This document shows, in pieces, positions 44,259 to 52,655 of a stretch of 64,000 bases of DNA (positions within the stretch are counted from its first letter, which is position 1; each line of letters begins with the position of its first letter). Made by a program: the position numbers and the translations under genes. Where the stretch lies: positions 26,853 through 90,852 of the forward strand of contig NZ_HE978570.1 of the NCBI RefSeq assembly GCF_000311825.1, written 5' to 3'. The notes under the pieces are model-generated. The model did not search any database. It saw only the letters and a program-made list of their open reading frames with translations, and had not been told where the DNA came from. This stretch comes from Peptoniphilus grossensis ph5. Its GTDB lineage: Bacteria > Bacillota > Clostridia > Tissierellales > Peptoniphilaceae.

Positions 44259-45087
44259 TATGGAATTTAAATCAAATTTTGCAAAGATGATATCTTGGGC
44301 AATCGTCCTAATAATTTTACTTGGACTTATGCTTGCTTTCTATCCTTTCCTTGCAGAGTCACAAATGAACTCACTATTTAATTCAGTTATGGAAAGCTTT
44401 AACGAGCCAACTAGAAATATTTTGGGAGTTTATGAAGGCATGGATATAGTAAATATTGGCGATTACCTTGCCCTTGTTTACCATTACCTTGCAGTTTTAA
44501 TATTTGTATTTGCAATGCAACTTGGAGCAAGTTCCCTTGCTAAGGAACAAAGCTCTGGCAACATTGAATACATTTATTCAAATCCAATTTCAAAATCAGA
44601 AATCGTAACAGGAAAAATTGCTGCCAACTTGTTGACTTACATCTTATTTTTAATAATTATGGGACTTGCAACAGTTGGACTTGTTCTTGGAATTTCTTCC
44701 ATAGGAATTGGAGCAAGTGATGCTGCTGAAATAACAAGCTTTGAAATTTTTGAAGCAGTAGTAAAAGTTTTCGTTGGACTACTTGGCTCAGGTCTAGTAT
44801 TTATGTCCATTGGCTACTTCTTCTCTTCAATGTCAAAATCTTCACTACACCAAGATGCAGTAGCTGCCCTATTTGTATTCTTAATTGTACTACTTACAAT
44901 TGTTGGAAAAGTTATGGGCGATGTATTTGGCATGGTTGTATCTTACTTCCCTAACGAAGCCTTTAGACCTTGTAGCTTTGTCAGTGCAGACCTAAACCTA
45001 TTTGGCATAATAGCAAATGCAGTAATCTTTATCCTCATGATAGTATTGACTTACACAATATATTCAAGTAAAGAACTTAAATATTAA
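44248..45087 (+). CDS. ABC-2 type permease
   Basis: 279 residues with six membrane segments in the ABC-2 exporter layout: helix at about 13-32, large first loop, then helices near 75-95, 120-145, 170-195, 210-235 and 250-270. The conserved LAKEQSSGNIEYIYSNPISKSEIVTGK segment between helices 2 and 3 contacts the ATPase. AAGGAGG sits in the ATPase tail coding sequence just upstream. Substrate unknown. A terminator ends the two-gene unit. Confidence 0.88.
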   Translation: MIFNMEFKSNFAKMISWAIVLIILLGLMLAFYPFLAESQMNSLFNSVMESFNEPTRNILGVYEGMDIVNIGDYLALVYHYLAVLIFVFAMQLGASSLAKEQSSGNIEYIYSNPISKSEIVTGKIAANLLTYILFLIIMGLATVGLVLGISSIGIGASDAAEITSFEIFEAVVKVFVGLLGSGLVFMSIGYFFSSMSKSSLHQDAVAALFVFLIVLLTIVGKVMGDVFGMVVSYFPNEAFRPCSFVSADLNLFGIIANAVIFILMIVLTYTIYSSKELKY

Positions 45088-45093
45088 TTTTAG

Positions 45094-45125
45094 AAACTAC
45101 CTTGTAAAACGAGGTAGTTTTTTTG
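45094..45125 (+). terminator. Terminator after the ABC-2 permease
   Basis: Stem AAACTACCT/AGGTAGTTT (45094-45102 with 45112-45120), nine-base loop, then T run. Confidence 0.9.
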
Positions 45126-45213
45126 TGCTCAAAATTATTTTTCATAAATTCTAATTTTAAAAATTTGTCAGAATTATTATCTCTATCACGAATATATTAG
45201 TGAAGGAGGAAAT

Positions 45214-45735
45214 ATGGATAATAAAGACTTGATAGAAAGGCTAAAAAATAAAGATGAAGATGCCCTTTATATATTTATTGAAGAGTACGGAAAAATATTA
45301 AAGGGTGTTATTTCAAAAACGCTTTGGAAATATCCAAACCTTTGGGAAGAAGCCATGAATGACGCACTTTTAAGTATATGGCAAAATATTAAATACTTTG
45401 ACCCAAGTAGGTCTACTTTTAAAAATTGGTGTGCCCTTGTTGCTAAGTATAGAGCCATAGATATCCTTAGAAAAGAAATTAAATTTGAAAGCCTTAGACT
45501 AGATGAAGATTCAAAAATCGTCGATTCAGATTTATCTTCAAATCTAGAAATAGAAGAAATTCTTTCACTTTTAAATGACGAAGACAAAAAACTTTTTGAA
45601 AATATTTTTATCCATGGGCTCTCCTATAAAGAGGCAGCATCTAAACAAAATATTTCCACAGCAAATGCCTATAAAAAAGTTAGCAGAGGAAGAAATTTTT
45701 TAAAAAAATGGAGGGAAAGTTTTTATGAAAAATAA
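45214..45735 (+). CDS. ECF-type RNA polymerase sigma factor
   Basis: A 173-residue sigma-70 family protein with regions 2 and 4 only. Region 2 includes FIEEYGKILKGVISKTLW and FDPSRSTFKNWCALVAKYRAIDILRK. Region 4 includes LSYKEAASKQNISTANAYKKVSRGRNFLKKW, a helix-turn-helix. GGAGGA lies before the ATG. It overlaps the downstream anti-sigma gene by eleven bases. This class usually transcribes its own operon in response to envelope stress. Targets cannot be read here. Confidence 0.93.
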   Translation: MDNKDLIERLKNKDEDALYIFIEEYGKILKGVISKTLWKYPNLWEEAMNDALLSIWQNIKYFDPSRSTFKNWCALVAKYRAIDILRKEIKFESLRLDEDSKIVDSDLSSNLEIEEILSLLNDEDKKLFENIFIHGLSYKEAASKQNISTANAYKKVSRGRNFLKKWRESFYEK

Positions 45736-46765
45736 TATTTATGATGAGTTAAACGACATGAAAATGGAATATGAAGAAGTTCCTCTTAATGATTTTGAAA
45801 GAGAAAATCTAAAAAGAACTGTGAGATCCTTAAAAATAAAAAACAAGAAAAATAAGTTTAATAAAAAAGTGGCGGCAATAGCAGCATCACTTATTTTAGT
45901 TTTTGGCATATCAAATTACACATCCGGTGGCTATGTCTTTGCTAAGACAAGAGAATTAGCAAGTAACTTTAAAATTACTTTATCTAATGCCATGGGACTA
46001 TCAAGGGAAGTTGATGAGTACAGCGTAAATTTAAACGAAGCTTTTGAAATAAATGGCAAAAAATATATTTTTGATAAATTTATTATTGAAGATAATAATT
46101 TATACACTGTAATTTTGAGCTTAAATGACACAGAAAAAATTCTCTCTGGAGAAGTTTCCTTAAGTGAACTCAAAGTTAATGGCAAGAAAAATCAAATTCT
46201 TAGCTCCAGTGGCTCTGGATATACTTTACCTGAAGATAAAAAAGTAAATGTCTATACTCTTAAATATGATTTAGAAGACTCCTTGCCAAAAGAAGGCAAA
46301 GTTAATTTAGAATTTTTCTTCGATGAATTTTTAGGAAACGAGAAAAAAATTAGTCTCTCAACAAATATAGATATGTCACAAATGCAAATGAATAAAAATC
46401 TTATAGCAAAGGACTTTACTATTCCAAATACAAATAATATTGTCATTGAAAGCTTTACTACAAGCCCAGCTTCACAAAAAATTGTACTAACCTATCCTGA
46501 CACCGAAGATGGATATATTTATTCAATAAAAGCCAGAGATTCCAAAGATAGATTTGTTTATTTTGAAACATGTGAAGCAGAAAAAAACAAATCCAACCTT
46601 TACTTCTCTCCAGTCACTAGCAAAGTTACTGCCGATGAACTTTTAAATGAAATAAAAACACTAAAATGCCAATTATACAGAGTGACAGTCCACAGCTATG
46701 ACGGCAAAGAAATGCTTATTGGAGAACAAGCAATTGGTGATGAGTTCACTCTCACTTTAAAATAA
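45725..46765 (+). CDS. DUF4179 membrane anti-sigma factor
   Basis: 346 residues. A cytoplasmic N-terminus of about 55 residues, one membrane helix at about 56-73 (KVAAIAASLILVFGISNY), then a large external portion with the DUF4179 beginning (VFAKTRELASNFKITLSNAMG). The rest is strand-rich, probably a sensor. The gene overlaps the sigma factor, the standard sigma/anti-sigma order, so it most likely holds the sigma factor at the membrane until a surface signal arrives. A terminator follows. Confidence 0.88.
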   Translation: MKNNIYDELNDMKMEYEEVPLNDFERENLKRTVRSLKIKNKKNKFNKKVAAIAASLILVFGISNYTSGGYVFAKTRELASNFKITLSNAMGLSREVDEYSVNLNEAFEINGKKYIFDKFIIEDNNLYTVILSLNDTEKILSGEVSLSELKVNGKKNQILSSSGSGYTLPEDKKVNVYTLKYDLEDSLPKEGKVNLEFFFDEFLGNEKKISLSTNIDMSQMQMNKNLIAKDFTIPNTNNIVIESFTTSPASQKIVLTYPDTEDGYIYSIKARDSKDRFVYFETCEAEKNKSNLYFSPVTSKVTADELLNEIKTLKCQLYRVTVHSYDGKEMLIGEQAIGDEFTLTLK

Positions 46766-46780
46766 AATTTTACATTAAGG

Positions 46781-46814
46781 AAAAAGTCCTACCCGACAAA
46801 AGGTAGGACTTTTT
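46781..46814. terminator. Bidirectional terminator between the anti-sigma and ABC ATPase genes
   Basis: Thirteen-pair stem (46781-46793 with 46802-46814) with A and T runs built into its ends, usable from both converging sides. Confidence 0.9.
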
Positions 46815-46837
46815 TCCATACAATTATTTTATGAGGT

Positions 46838-47659
46838 TTATGCGATTTTTTCTATTTGTTTCATATTTTCTAAACTTTTTAATTTTTCTGATTCAATGTT
46901 ATTTGATTCTTCAATTTTTTCGTTGTAAATTCTATTTAATTCTTCTTCTGTGACTTCATTTGGAAGGATGTCTAGGACAACTTCACCCTTATTTAGCATT
47001 ATTATTCTGTCAGAATATTCTATGGCGTTCTTAAGGTTGTGAGTAATCATAAGTGTTGTGATCTTTTCTTTTTTTATTAAGTCGTTAGTCTTATCCATGA
47101 TTAACTTTGATGTCTTTGGATCAAGGGCTGCTGTGTGTTCGTCAAGTAAAAGTATCTTTGGTTTTTTTACTGTCGCCATTAATAGAGATAGTGATTGTCT
47201 TTGTCCACCTGATAAAAATTTTACTTGTGTCTTTAATTTGTTTTCAAGTCCAAGGTCAATGGATTTTAGTTTTTCAATTATTTTTTCATTGTTGTTCTTG
47301 TCGATTAATTTTTTGAAGGTAAATTTGTTGCCCTTCTTAAATGCCATAGACATATTTTCCAAAATATTTAAGCTTTGGCAAACTCCCTTTGATGGGTCTT
47401 GGTTTACCTTGCCAATGTCAATTGCCCTCTTGTCTTCAGATAATTTTGCAATGTCCACATCGTCTAAGAGAATTTCTCCCTTGTCTGGGTTAAGTGAACC
47501 ACTTATCATGTTAAATAGTGTGGACTTGCCACAGCCATTTGGTCCTAAAATTGCAACGCACTTATTGTCTTCGATTTCAAGGGAAAAGTTATTAAATACT
47601 TGATTTTCTTCTTCCATTCCCTTGTAAAAAGTTTTTGATATATTATTAATTTTTAGCAT
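46838..47659 (-). CDS. ABC transporter ATPase, aromatic amino acid uptake (predicted)
   Basis: 273 residues. Complete ABC motifs: Walker A GPNGCGKST (about 38-46), Q-loop GKVNQD, signature LSGGQRQSLSL, Walker B ILLLDEH and switch ITHNLKNA. It belongs to the ABC family that accompanies ABC_sub_bind lipoproteins (the TrpXYZ-like group). It overlaps the permease by fourteen bases and shares its T-box transcript. Substrate (probably tyrosine or other aromatic amino acid) is inferred from the T-box upstream. Confidence 0.9.
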   Translation of the reverse strand: MLKINNISKTFYKGMEEENQVFNNFSLEIEDNKCVAILGPNGCGKSTLFNMISGSLNPDKGEILLDDVDIAKLSEDKRAIDIGKVNQDPSKGVCQSLNILENMSMAFKKGNKFTFKKLIDKNNNEKIIEKLKSIDLGLENKLKTQVKFLSGGQRQSLSLLMATVKKPKILLLDEHTAALDPKTSKLIMDKTNDLIKKEKITTLMITHNLKNAIEYSDRIIMLNKGEVVLDILPNEVTEEELNRIYNEKIEESNNIESEKLKSLENMKQIEKIA

Positions 47660-48530
47660 TTTCTTCCCTCTTTCCCTTTAATACAGATAGCCCCTTGGAG
47701 GAGACATTGTTATAAACTATAAAGAATACTACTATTATTGCAGTTATTCCCTTTAAATCACTTGGAGCAAGTCCAATGTAAAGGGCTATGCCGTAAATGA
47801 TTCTATAAATTATTGCTCCGATTATTGCCCTTGTGGTTCTATTTAAAAAGTTTGCGTTCTTTAAAAAGGCATCACCAATGATAACTGATGCAAGAGCTGA
47901 TACGATTATGGCTTGACCCATAGTAATGTCTGCGTAGCCATTTGACTGTGCCATTAAGGCTCCTGCCAAGGCTGCAAGGGCATTTGATATTATAAGACCT
48001 ATGGCTATATACTTGTCTGGATTTTTGCCAAGAGCCTTTACTAGACTTTCATTGTCCCCCGTTGCCAATAAGAGGTAGCCTCTTTCTGTCTTTAAGAACC
48101 AGTCCAAGGCAATTTTTATTATTAGGGTCATAATAATTAGGATTACAATCTTTGGTAGGCTTTCAAAAAGTTGAAAAACAGTTTTGTAATCAAAGAAGGT
48201 AACATTTGGCGTGCCAGTGATTCTCAAGTTAACTGAATATAAAAATGTCATAGTCAAAATCCCTGCAAGGATTGCCTGAATTTTAAATTTTCTAAACAAA
48301 ACATAAGTTATATATCCGCCTAGGCCACCTGCCATAAATGAAAATAGCATTGCAAGTAGTGGGTTCATTCCAAGTGTTAGCATCTTTGCAAAGACAAAGG
48401 CTCCCAGTGGAAAGGTACCTTCCACAGACATATCTGGAAAATCTAAAATTTTAAAGGTTATTACTACTCCTATTGTCAATATGGAAAATATAAGTCCCAT
48501 GACAATGGATTCCATTATTACTGAATTCAA
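47646..48530 (-). CDS. ABC transporter permease, aromatic amino acid uptake (predicted)
   Basis: 294 residues with eight or nine hydrophobic segments, of the branched-chain-type permease family (BPD_transp_2). The EGTFPLGAFVFAK segment (about 36-48) and LMAQSNGYADITMGQAIIVSALASVIIG (about 192-219) are typical. The start is TTG at 48530, seven bases after AGGAGG; the next ATG would lose five residues. It sits between the binding protein and ATPase genes of the Tyr T-box operon. Confidence 0.9.
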   Translation of the reverse strand: MNSVIMESIVMGLIFSILTIGVVITFKILDFPDMSVEGTFPLGAFVFAKMLTLGMNPLLAMLFSFMAGGLGGYITYVLFRKFKIQAILAGILTMTFLYSVNLRITGTPNVTFFDYKTVFQLFESLPKIVILIIMTLIIKIALDWFLKTERGYLLLATGDNESLVKALGKNPDKYIAIGLIISNALAALAGALMAQSNGYADITMGQAIIVSALASVIIGDAFLKNANFLNRTTRAIIGAIIYRIIYGIALYIGLAPSDLKGITAIIVVFFIVYNNVSSKGLSVLKGKREENAKN

Positions 48531-48562
48531 CTTTCTTCCTCCTAAAAATTTTCGTGAATTTA

Positions 48563-49552
48563 TTATTCAACGACCTTTGCATCTTTCATTAAATTATCGT
48601 CTTCACTTAGTCCAAGTGCATCAGCAGTTTTTTTGTTTACAACCTTTCTTGTTTCAGTTGAAAAAGCTACTGGAACTTCAGAAACTTTTTTGCCGCCAAG
48701 TATTTCACTTGCCATGCCAGCTGCCTTCTTTCCAAGATCAACATAGTCAACGCCTGCACTAATTAAGATTCCATTTTCAACAGGTCCTTCTTCTGATGCA
48801 AAGGAAGGAATTTTTGCAGCCTTTAAAGATTCTGCAATAATTGTTGATGCAGATGAAACTGTGTTATCTGTAATTGCCATGAAGATGTCAATCTTTGGTT
48901 CAATTGTCTTTATTGCCGTTGATACATCGTTAATATTATTTACTCCAACTTCAACTACATTTAGTCCAAAGCCTGCTGCTGCTTTCTTTAATTCTTCAAT
49001 TTGGAATTTTGAATTGGCTTCGTTAGTAGAAAACATTACGCCAATATTTTTTATATCTGGAAAAATTCCTATCATTTCTTCAAGTTGTGCTTCTATGGAG
49101 AAGTAATCACTAACTCCTGTAATATTTCCTTCAGGTTCTTCCAAGTTCTTTAATAGGTCTGCACTTTCAGGGTCAGTTACTGCGTTAAAGATAATTGGAA
49201 TTTCCTTTTCGCCATTCTTTGCACCTTGTGCAGCTGGAGTTGCAATTGCGTAAATCAAATCAACTTTTTTATCTTGAAAAGATTTAATAATTGATGGGAC
49301 AACTGTCAAATCTCCATTGGCATTTTTTGAAATAATTTCAACATCTGGGTTAGTCTTTTTTATTTCATCTTCAAAACCTTGTCTCGCTCTTTCAAGGGCA
49401 ATGTGGTCGGCAATTTGAATGACACCAATTTTTTTTGCACTGCTAGTTTCCTTAGCAGTTTCTTCTTTCACATTTTCACTATTTCCACTTTTGCCACAAG
49501 CCACAAGGACAAGGGACATAATAAGTAAAACAAACAACTTTCTAAATTTCAT
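48563..49552 (-). CDS. ABC_sub_bind lipoprotein, predicted tyrosine-binding
   Basis: 329 residues from ATG 49552 (GGAGG upstream). The longer in-frame start lies in the T-box terminator. Lipobox LVLVAC at about 16-21. The ABC_sub_bind domain follows: IGVIQIADHIALERARQGFEDE, YAIATPAAQGA, NAVTDPESADLL, FSTNEANSKFQIEELKKAA, VDYVDLGKKAAGMASEIL. Its paralogue is the gene at 49929-50903. It is the first gene of an operon with permease and ATPase. Specificity for tyrosine rests on the T-box specifier TAC. Confidence 0.9.
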   Translation of the reverse strand: MKFRKLFVLLIMSLVLVACGKSGNSENVKEETAKETSSAKKIGVIQIADHIALERARQGFEDEIKKTNPDVEIISKNANGDLTVVPSIIKSFQDKKVDLIYAIATPAAQGAKNGEKEIPIIFNAVTDPESADLLKNLEEPEGNITGVSDYFSIEAQLEEMIGIFPDIKNIGVMFSTNEANSKFQIEELKKAAAGFGLNVVEVGVNNINDVSTAIKTIEPKIDIFMAITDNTVSSASTIIAESLKAAKIPSFASEEGPVENGILISAGVDYVDLGKKAAGMASEILGGKKVSEVPVAFSTETRKVVNKKTADALGLSEDDNLMKDAKVVE

Positions 49553-49574
49553 AAAAAACCTCCATAAAATAAAA

Positions 49575-49842
49575 AAAAAGCCTTTCATCCACATTGGGAC
49601 GAAAGACTGACTTCGCGGTACCACCCGATTTTATAATCTAATAAGATTACCTCACTTTAAGGTCTAACAACCTCTAGCCTCAGTTAACGGTGGCTTCCGT
49701 ACTTGCCTACTAATTTCAACAAATAAGCTTTAGAGTGTATATTAAACTTTTGTGTATTGCCTTGCACCAGACGGCAACTCTCTTAAATCATCAAAAATTC
49801 TTTTTTCTCTTTCAACGCTTTTATTAAATTAAAATGATTATA
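49575..49842 (-). promoter_or_regulatory. T-box riboswitch with TAC (Tyr) specifier, with promoter upstream
   Basis: T-box sequence GGGTGGTACCGCG at 49614-49626, terminator stem 49580-49590 with 49596-49606 and T run. Stem I has the GGTGCAAG loop. The specifier position (before ACTCTAAAGC, matching the layout of Bacillus tyrS) is TAC at 49737-49739. The variable T-box base is U, fitting A73 of tRNA-Tyr and not G73 of tRNA-Trp. Promoter TTGACT (49860-49865), 17 bases, TATAAT (49837-49842). Confidence 0.88.
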
Positions 49843-49928
49843 ATCTAGTAGCAAAACAAAGTCAAGTCTTTTTTTATTTTTCCCAAAAAATTTTTTTATT
49901 TAGTTTTATTGAATGAAATTTATTCCTT

Positions 49929-50903
49929 TTATTTTAAAATTTCAGCATCCTTTAAATTTTCGTTGTTTAAGTCAAGTCCAAGAGCCTCTGCAGTTTTTCC
50001 ATTTACCTTTTTCTTTGAAGTCTTGTTGTCCTCTGCGTGAATGTTTTTAATGTCTTCGCCCTTTAAAATTTTTATGGCAAGATCAGCTGCTTGTCTTCCA
50101 TGTTCGTAGTAGTCAACGCCTTCGCTCATAAGTAGTCCCTTAGAAACTTGTCCCTCTTCTGCTGAAATAGATGGCACCTTGTCCTTTAACAAGTGCTCAG
50201 CAACGATTGGACCAGCTGAGGCAACTGTATTGTCTGTTAGGGCATAGTAAGCATCGATCTTTCCAGTTAAAGTTGAAAGAGCTTGACCAATGTCGTTAAT
50301 ATTATTTATTCCAACACTTTCAAGTTTAAGTCCAAGCTCGTCACAAGCCTTCTCTAAAGCTTCCACTTGTACCTTTGAATTGGCTTCATTAGTTGAGAAA
50401 ATTGTTCCTATAGTTTTTATGTCAGGATAAATTTTTAAGAAGGATTCGATTTGAGCCTTGGCAGAAACTGCATCATTAACACCAGTGATGTTTGTAATTT
50501 TATCTGGCGCTTCAATTAGTCCTGCTTCCACTGGGTCAGTAACTGCTGAATAGACAATATTTTTATTAGGAAGAGCAGTCTTTGCTCCCTGTGCAGCTGG
50601 AGTAGAAATAGCATAAACTAATTTGTAGTCATCGCCTTCAAATTTTTTTGGTGCAGTAGTAGTTAAAGCTTGGTCGCCTTGCAAATTTTCCACTTCAACT
50701 TCTGCCTCAATGCCTTCTTCCTTTAACCTATCCTCAAAACCCTTTAGGGCATTGTCAAGGGACACGTGTTCAATATATTGAATTGCTCCAATTTTTATTT
50801 TTCCATCTTCTTTTTCTGTTTTTTTGTCTCCACTACAAGCAACAAGGGATGCAGCAAGGGCACCTAATACAAGAACTTTTACCATTTTCTTTAAATTTTT
50901 CAT
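49929..50903 (-). CDS. ABC_sub_bind lipoprotein, predicted phenylalanine-binding
   Basis: 324 residues, ATG after GGAGG. Lipobox SLVAC at about 19-23. Same domain order as the 48.6 kb paralogue: IGAIQYIEHVSLDNALKGFED, YAISTPAAQGAK, SAVTDPVEAGLIE, FSTNEANSKVQVEALEKAC, VDYYEHGRQAADLAIKIL. It stands alone, with no permease or ATPase of its own, and has its own T-box with a TTC (Phe) specifier. It probably delivers its ligand to the permease encoded just downstream. That sharing is inference. Confidence 0.9.
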   Translation of the reverse strand: MKNLKKMVKVLVLGALAASLVACSGDKKTEKEDGKIKIGAIQYIEHVSLDNALKGFEDRLKEEGIEAEVEVENLQGDQALTTTAPKKFEGDDYKLVYAISTPAAQGAKTALPNKNIVYSAVTDPVEAGLIEAPDKITNITGVNDAVSAKAQIESFLKIYPDIKTIGTIFSTNEANSKVQVEALEKACDELGLKLESVGINNINDIGQALSTLTGKIDAYYALTDNTVASAGPIVAEHLLKDKVPSISAEEGQVSKGLLMSEGVDYYEHGRQAADLAIKILKGEDIKNIHAEDNKTSKKKVNGKTAEALGLDLNNENLKDAEILK

Positions 50904-50933
50904 TTTTGTCCTCCAAAAAATTATTTAAAATAA

Positions 50934-51203
50934 TAAAAAAATCCTTCACCCCATATAGGGCGAAGGATTCGCGGTACCACCTAAGTTCGAAATATAAATA
51001 TTTCCTCAATAAAGATCTAACAATCTCTAGTCCATGATAACGGTGACTGCCGTGAAGATCTACTTGTTTTCAATCTTCATGCTTTAGAGTGAATATATGA
51101 TATTAACTTGTCTGTGGGCTCTCACCATCCCCACTCTCTTTGAGACTTATTAAATACCTTTTTCTCTTTCTTCGCATTTATTATTTTATTAGAAAGTATT
51201 ATA
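50934..51203 (-). promoter_or_regulatory. T-box riboswitch with TTC (Phe) specifier, with promoter upstream
   Basis: T-box sequence AGGTGGTACCGCG at about 50970-50982, terminator stem 50941-50950 with 50960-50969 and T run. At the position equivalent to the Tyr T-box specifier (before ACTCTAAAGC) the triplet is TTC at 51091-51093. The variable base U fits A73 of tRNA-Phe. Promoter TTGACA (51221-51226), 17 bases, TATAAT (51198-51203). Confidence 0.88.
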
Positions 51204-51258
51204 GGCACAGGAAAATTATTTGTCAAGAAAAATTTTAATTTTCTTTTTTATTTTTTAC

Positions 51259-51696
51259 TTAATTCCCTTGAACAATTTTAAAATCTATGTCGATTTCTCC
51301 GCCTTCAGTAGGACTAGCTAAAAATTTATAATCAACTTTATCTTTTTTTATTGGAGCAGATGTCTCTCCATCTTTTCCAGCTTCAACAATTACAGGGTAT
51401 TCTCCATTTATTTTAATTTCTACTGGATATTCACCCTTATTTTTTATCCAAAAATTCACTTCACTTCCATTGAACTTTTCTAAAGAGCGCTCTTGTTGGA
51501 AAGCAAAACCTTTTTGACTTCCATTGTCAACAAGGTATAGCTCATTAGATTTTTTGTCATCTTCTTTTTTTTGATTGATATTTTCTGCAGTTTCTTTTTT
51601 ATTTTCTTCTTCTACACCGTTAGTCTTTTTTGCACATGCTGATAAACTTATCAAAGCTAAAGCAACAGCAATAACAGTTAAAAATTTTTTCTTCAT
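51259..51696 (-). CDS. Small lipoprotein, paralogue of the 51.8 kb secreted protein
   Basis: 145 residues. Lipobox SLSAC with cysteine at about 21, then a charged linker (about 25-50). The C-terminal 80 residues are a compact strand-rich domain, with SEVNFWIKNKGEYPVEIKING and GGEIDIDFKIVQ. The same pattern is in the next gene upstream. GGAGG precedes the ATG. A terminator separates the two genes. No known family recognised; the fold looks like an extracellular beta-sandwich. Confidence 0.8.
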   Translation of the reverse strand: MKKKFLTVIAVALALISLSACAKKTNGVEEENKKETAENINQKKEDDKKSNELYLVDNGSQKGFAFQQERSLEKFNGSEVNFWIKNKGEYPVEIKINGEYPVIVEAGKDGETSAPIKKDKVDYKFLASPTEGGEIDIDFKIVQGN

Positions 51697-51721
51697 TTTA
51701 AACCTCCAAATCTTAATTTAC

Positions 51722-51755
51722 AAAAAATGCCACAAAAAAAATACTTCGTGGCATT
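51722..51755 (-). terminator. Terminator after the 51.8 kb secreted-protein gene
   Basis: Stem AATGCCAC/GTGGCATT (51726-51733 with 51748-51755), then a short T run on the minus strand. Confidence 0.75.
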
Positions 51756-51806
51756 AAAAAACAGATATAGCAATTTTAAATTATAAGATTCTTGGAACTA
51801 TTAAAA

Positions 51807-52238
51807 TTAATCTCTTTGAACAATTCTAAAATCTATATTTATGTCTCCACCTTGAGGACAACTAGCTGTAAACTTATAATCTTTACTAAATCTTCCGACT
51901 GAAGTTGATGTATAGCCTTGTCCTCCTGCTTTTACAGTAACAGCATTTCCACCATTAATTTTTATAACAACAGGGTACCTGCCATTATTTCTTATCCAAA
52001 AGTTTACTTTACTTCCATTCCCTTTCGTCAATTGACAATATTTTTCATACTCAATTCCTCTGTAAGAGCCTGTAGTAATAACCATGCCATAAGGAATGAT
52101 TTCTTTATCTTCCTTATCAGTATACTCTATGATTTGTTCTCTATATTGATTATTAACTGTATCAGAATTTTTTGCAAATGCAGGAACTGTAAGTAAAACA
52201 CAACCTAATACAATTGTTGGAACTATAGATTCCTTCAT
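51807..52238 (-). CDS. Small secreted protein, paralogue of the 51.3 kb lipoprotein
   Basis: 143 residues. Signal peptide 1-22 ending AFA-K, with no lipobox, so it is released or wall-associated, unlike its lipid-anchored relative. The C-terminal domain carries SKVNFWIRNNGRYPVVIKING, DYKFTASCPQGGDINIDFRIVQ. Two cysteines (YCQLTKG and ASCPQGG) are not shared with the paralogue and could form a disulfide. AGGAGG before the ATG. Function unknown. Confidence 0.8.
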   Translation of the reverse strand: MKESIVPTIVLGCVLLTVPAFAKNSDTVNNQYREQIIEYTDKEDKEIIPYGMVITTGSYRGIEYEKYCQLTKGNGSKVNFWIRNNGRYPVVIKINGGNAVTVKAGGQGYTSTSVGRFSKDYKFTASCPQGGDINIDFRIVQRD

Positions 52239-52300
52239 TTTATCCTCCTAAAAATATATCTGTTTTTGAACAAATTATATAAATAATTTATTTATTACCT

Positions 52301-52472
52301 GTAAAAATATTGTAATTTTTTTGTAAATTTACAAATCAGTTCTATACGGAATTATTATTTTGTCTTATGAAGATTTTTAACTCTTTCTTTTAACATTTGC
52401 ATCTCTATTAAATAAATTTTAGTAAAAACTTTTTTATTAACAGTAAAAATATTGTGATGTTTTTGTAAATTT
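52301..52472. repeat. Two copies of a ~30-base direct repeat
   Basis: GTAAAAATATTGTAATTTTT at 52301-52320 continues TTGTAAATTT; a near copy starts at 52443 (GTAAAAATATTGTGATGTTT). They flank about 110 non-coding bases upstream of the secreted-protein gene. The second copy touches the end of the next gene. Confidence 0.7.
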
Positions 52473-52654
52473 TAATTTTCTTTTTTATTTTTTATTTTTT
52501 CTATGACAAAGTAAGTTAAGAGGTACAAGGCAAAGGCTATTAGGGCAATTTTTAATTTTTCTCCCTCATAGGTCCCAAACTTGTAAATAAAAAATTTTCT
52601 CACAAGTATTAAGTAAGCAAATAAGACTAGGGCATTTTTGATGTAGTCTTTCAT
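52472..52654 (-). CDS. Small two-helix membrane protein A
   Basis: 60 residues from ATG 52654 (MKDYIKNAL), placed eleven bases after AAGGAG; an ATG overlapping the ribosome site was rejected. Two membrane helices, about 5-20 and 35-52, with a charged tail KIKNKKEN. It begins one base after the similar small gene upstream. Unknown function. Confidence 0.65.
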   Translation of the reverse strand: MKDYIKNALVLFAYLILVRKFFIYKFGTYEGEKLKIALIAFALYLLTYFVIEKIKNKKEN

Positions 52655-52655
52655 C

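Noticed and set aside
49553-49624. Longer N-terminus for the 48.6 kb binding protein
   Set aside because: The extra 24 residues are encoded by the T-box terminator and the lipobox would be misplaced; the ATG after GGAGG is preferred.
46838-51203. Tryptophan transporter annotation for the T-box ABC locus
   Set aside because: Neither specifier position reads TGG, and the variable T-box base U does not pair with the G discriminator of tRNA-Trp.
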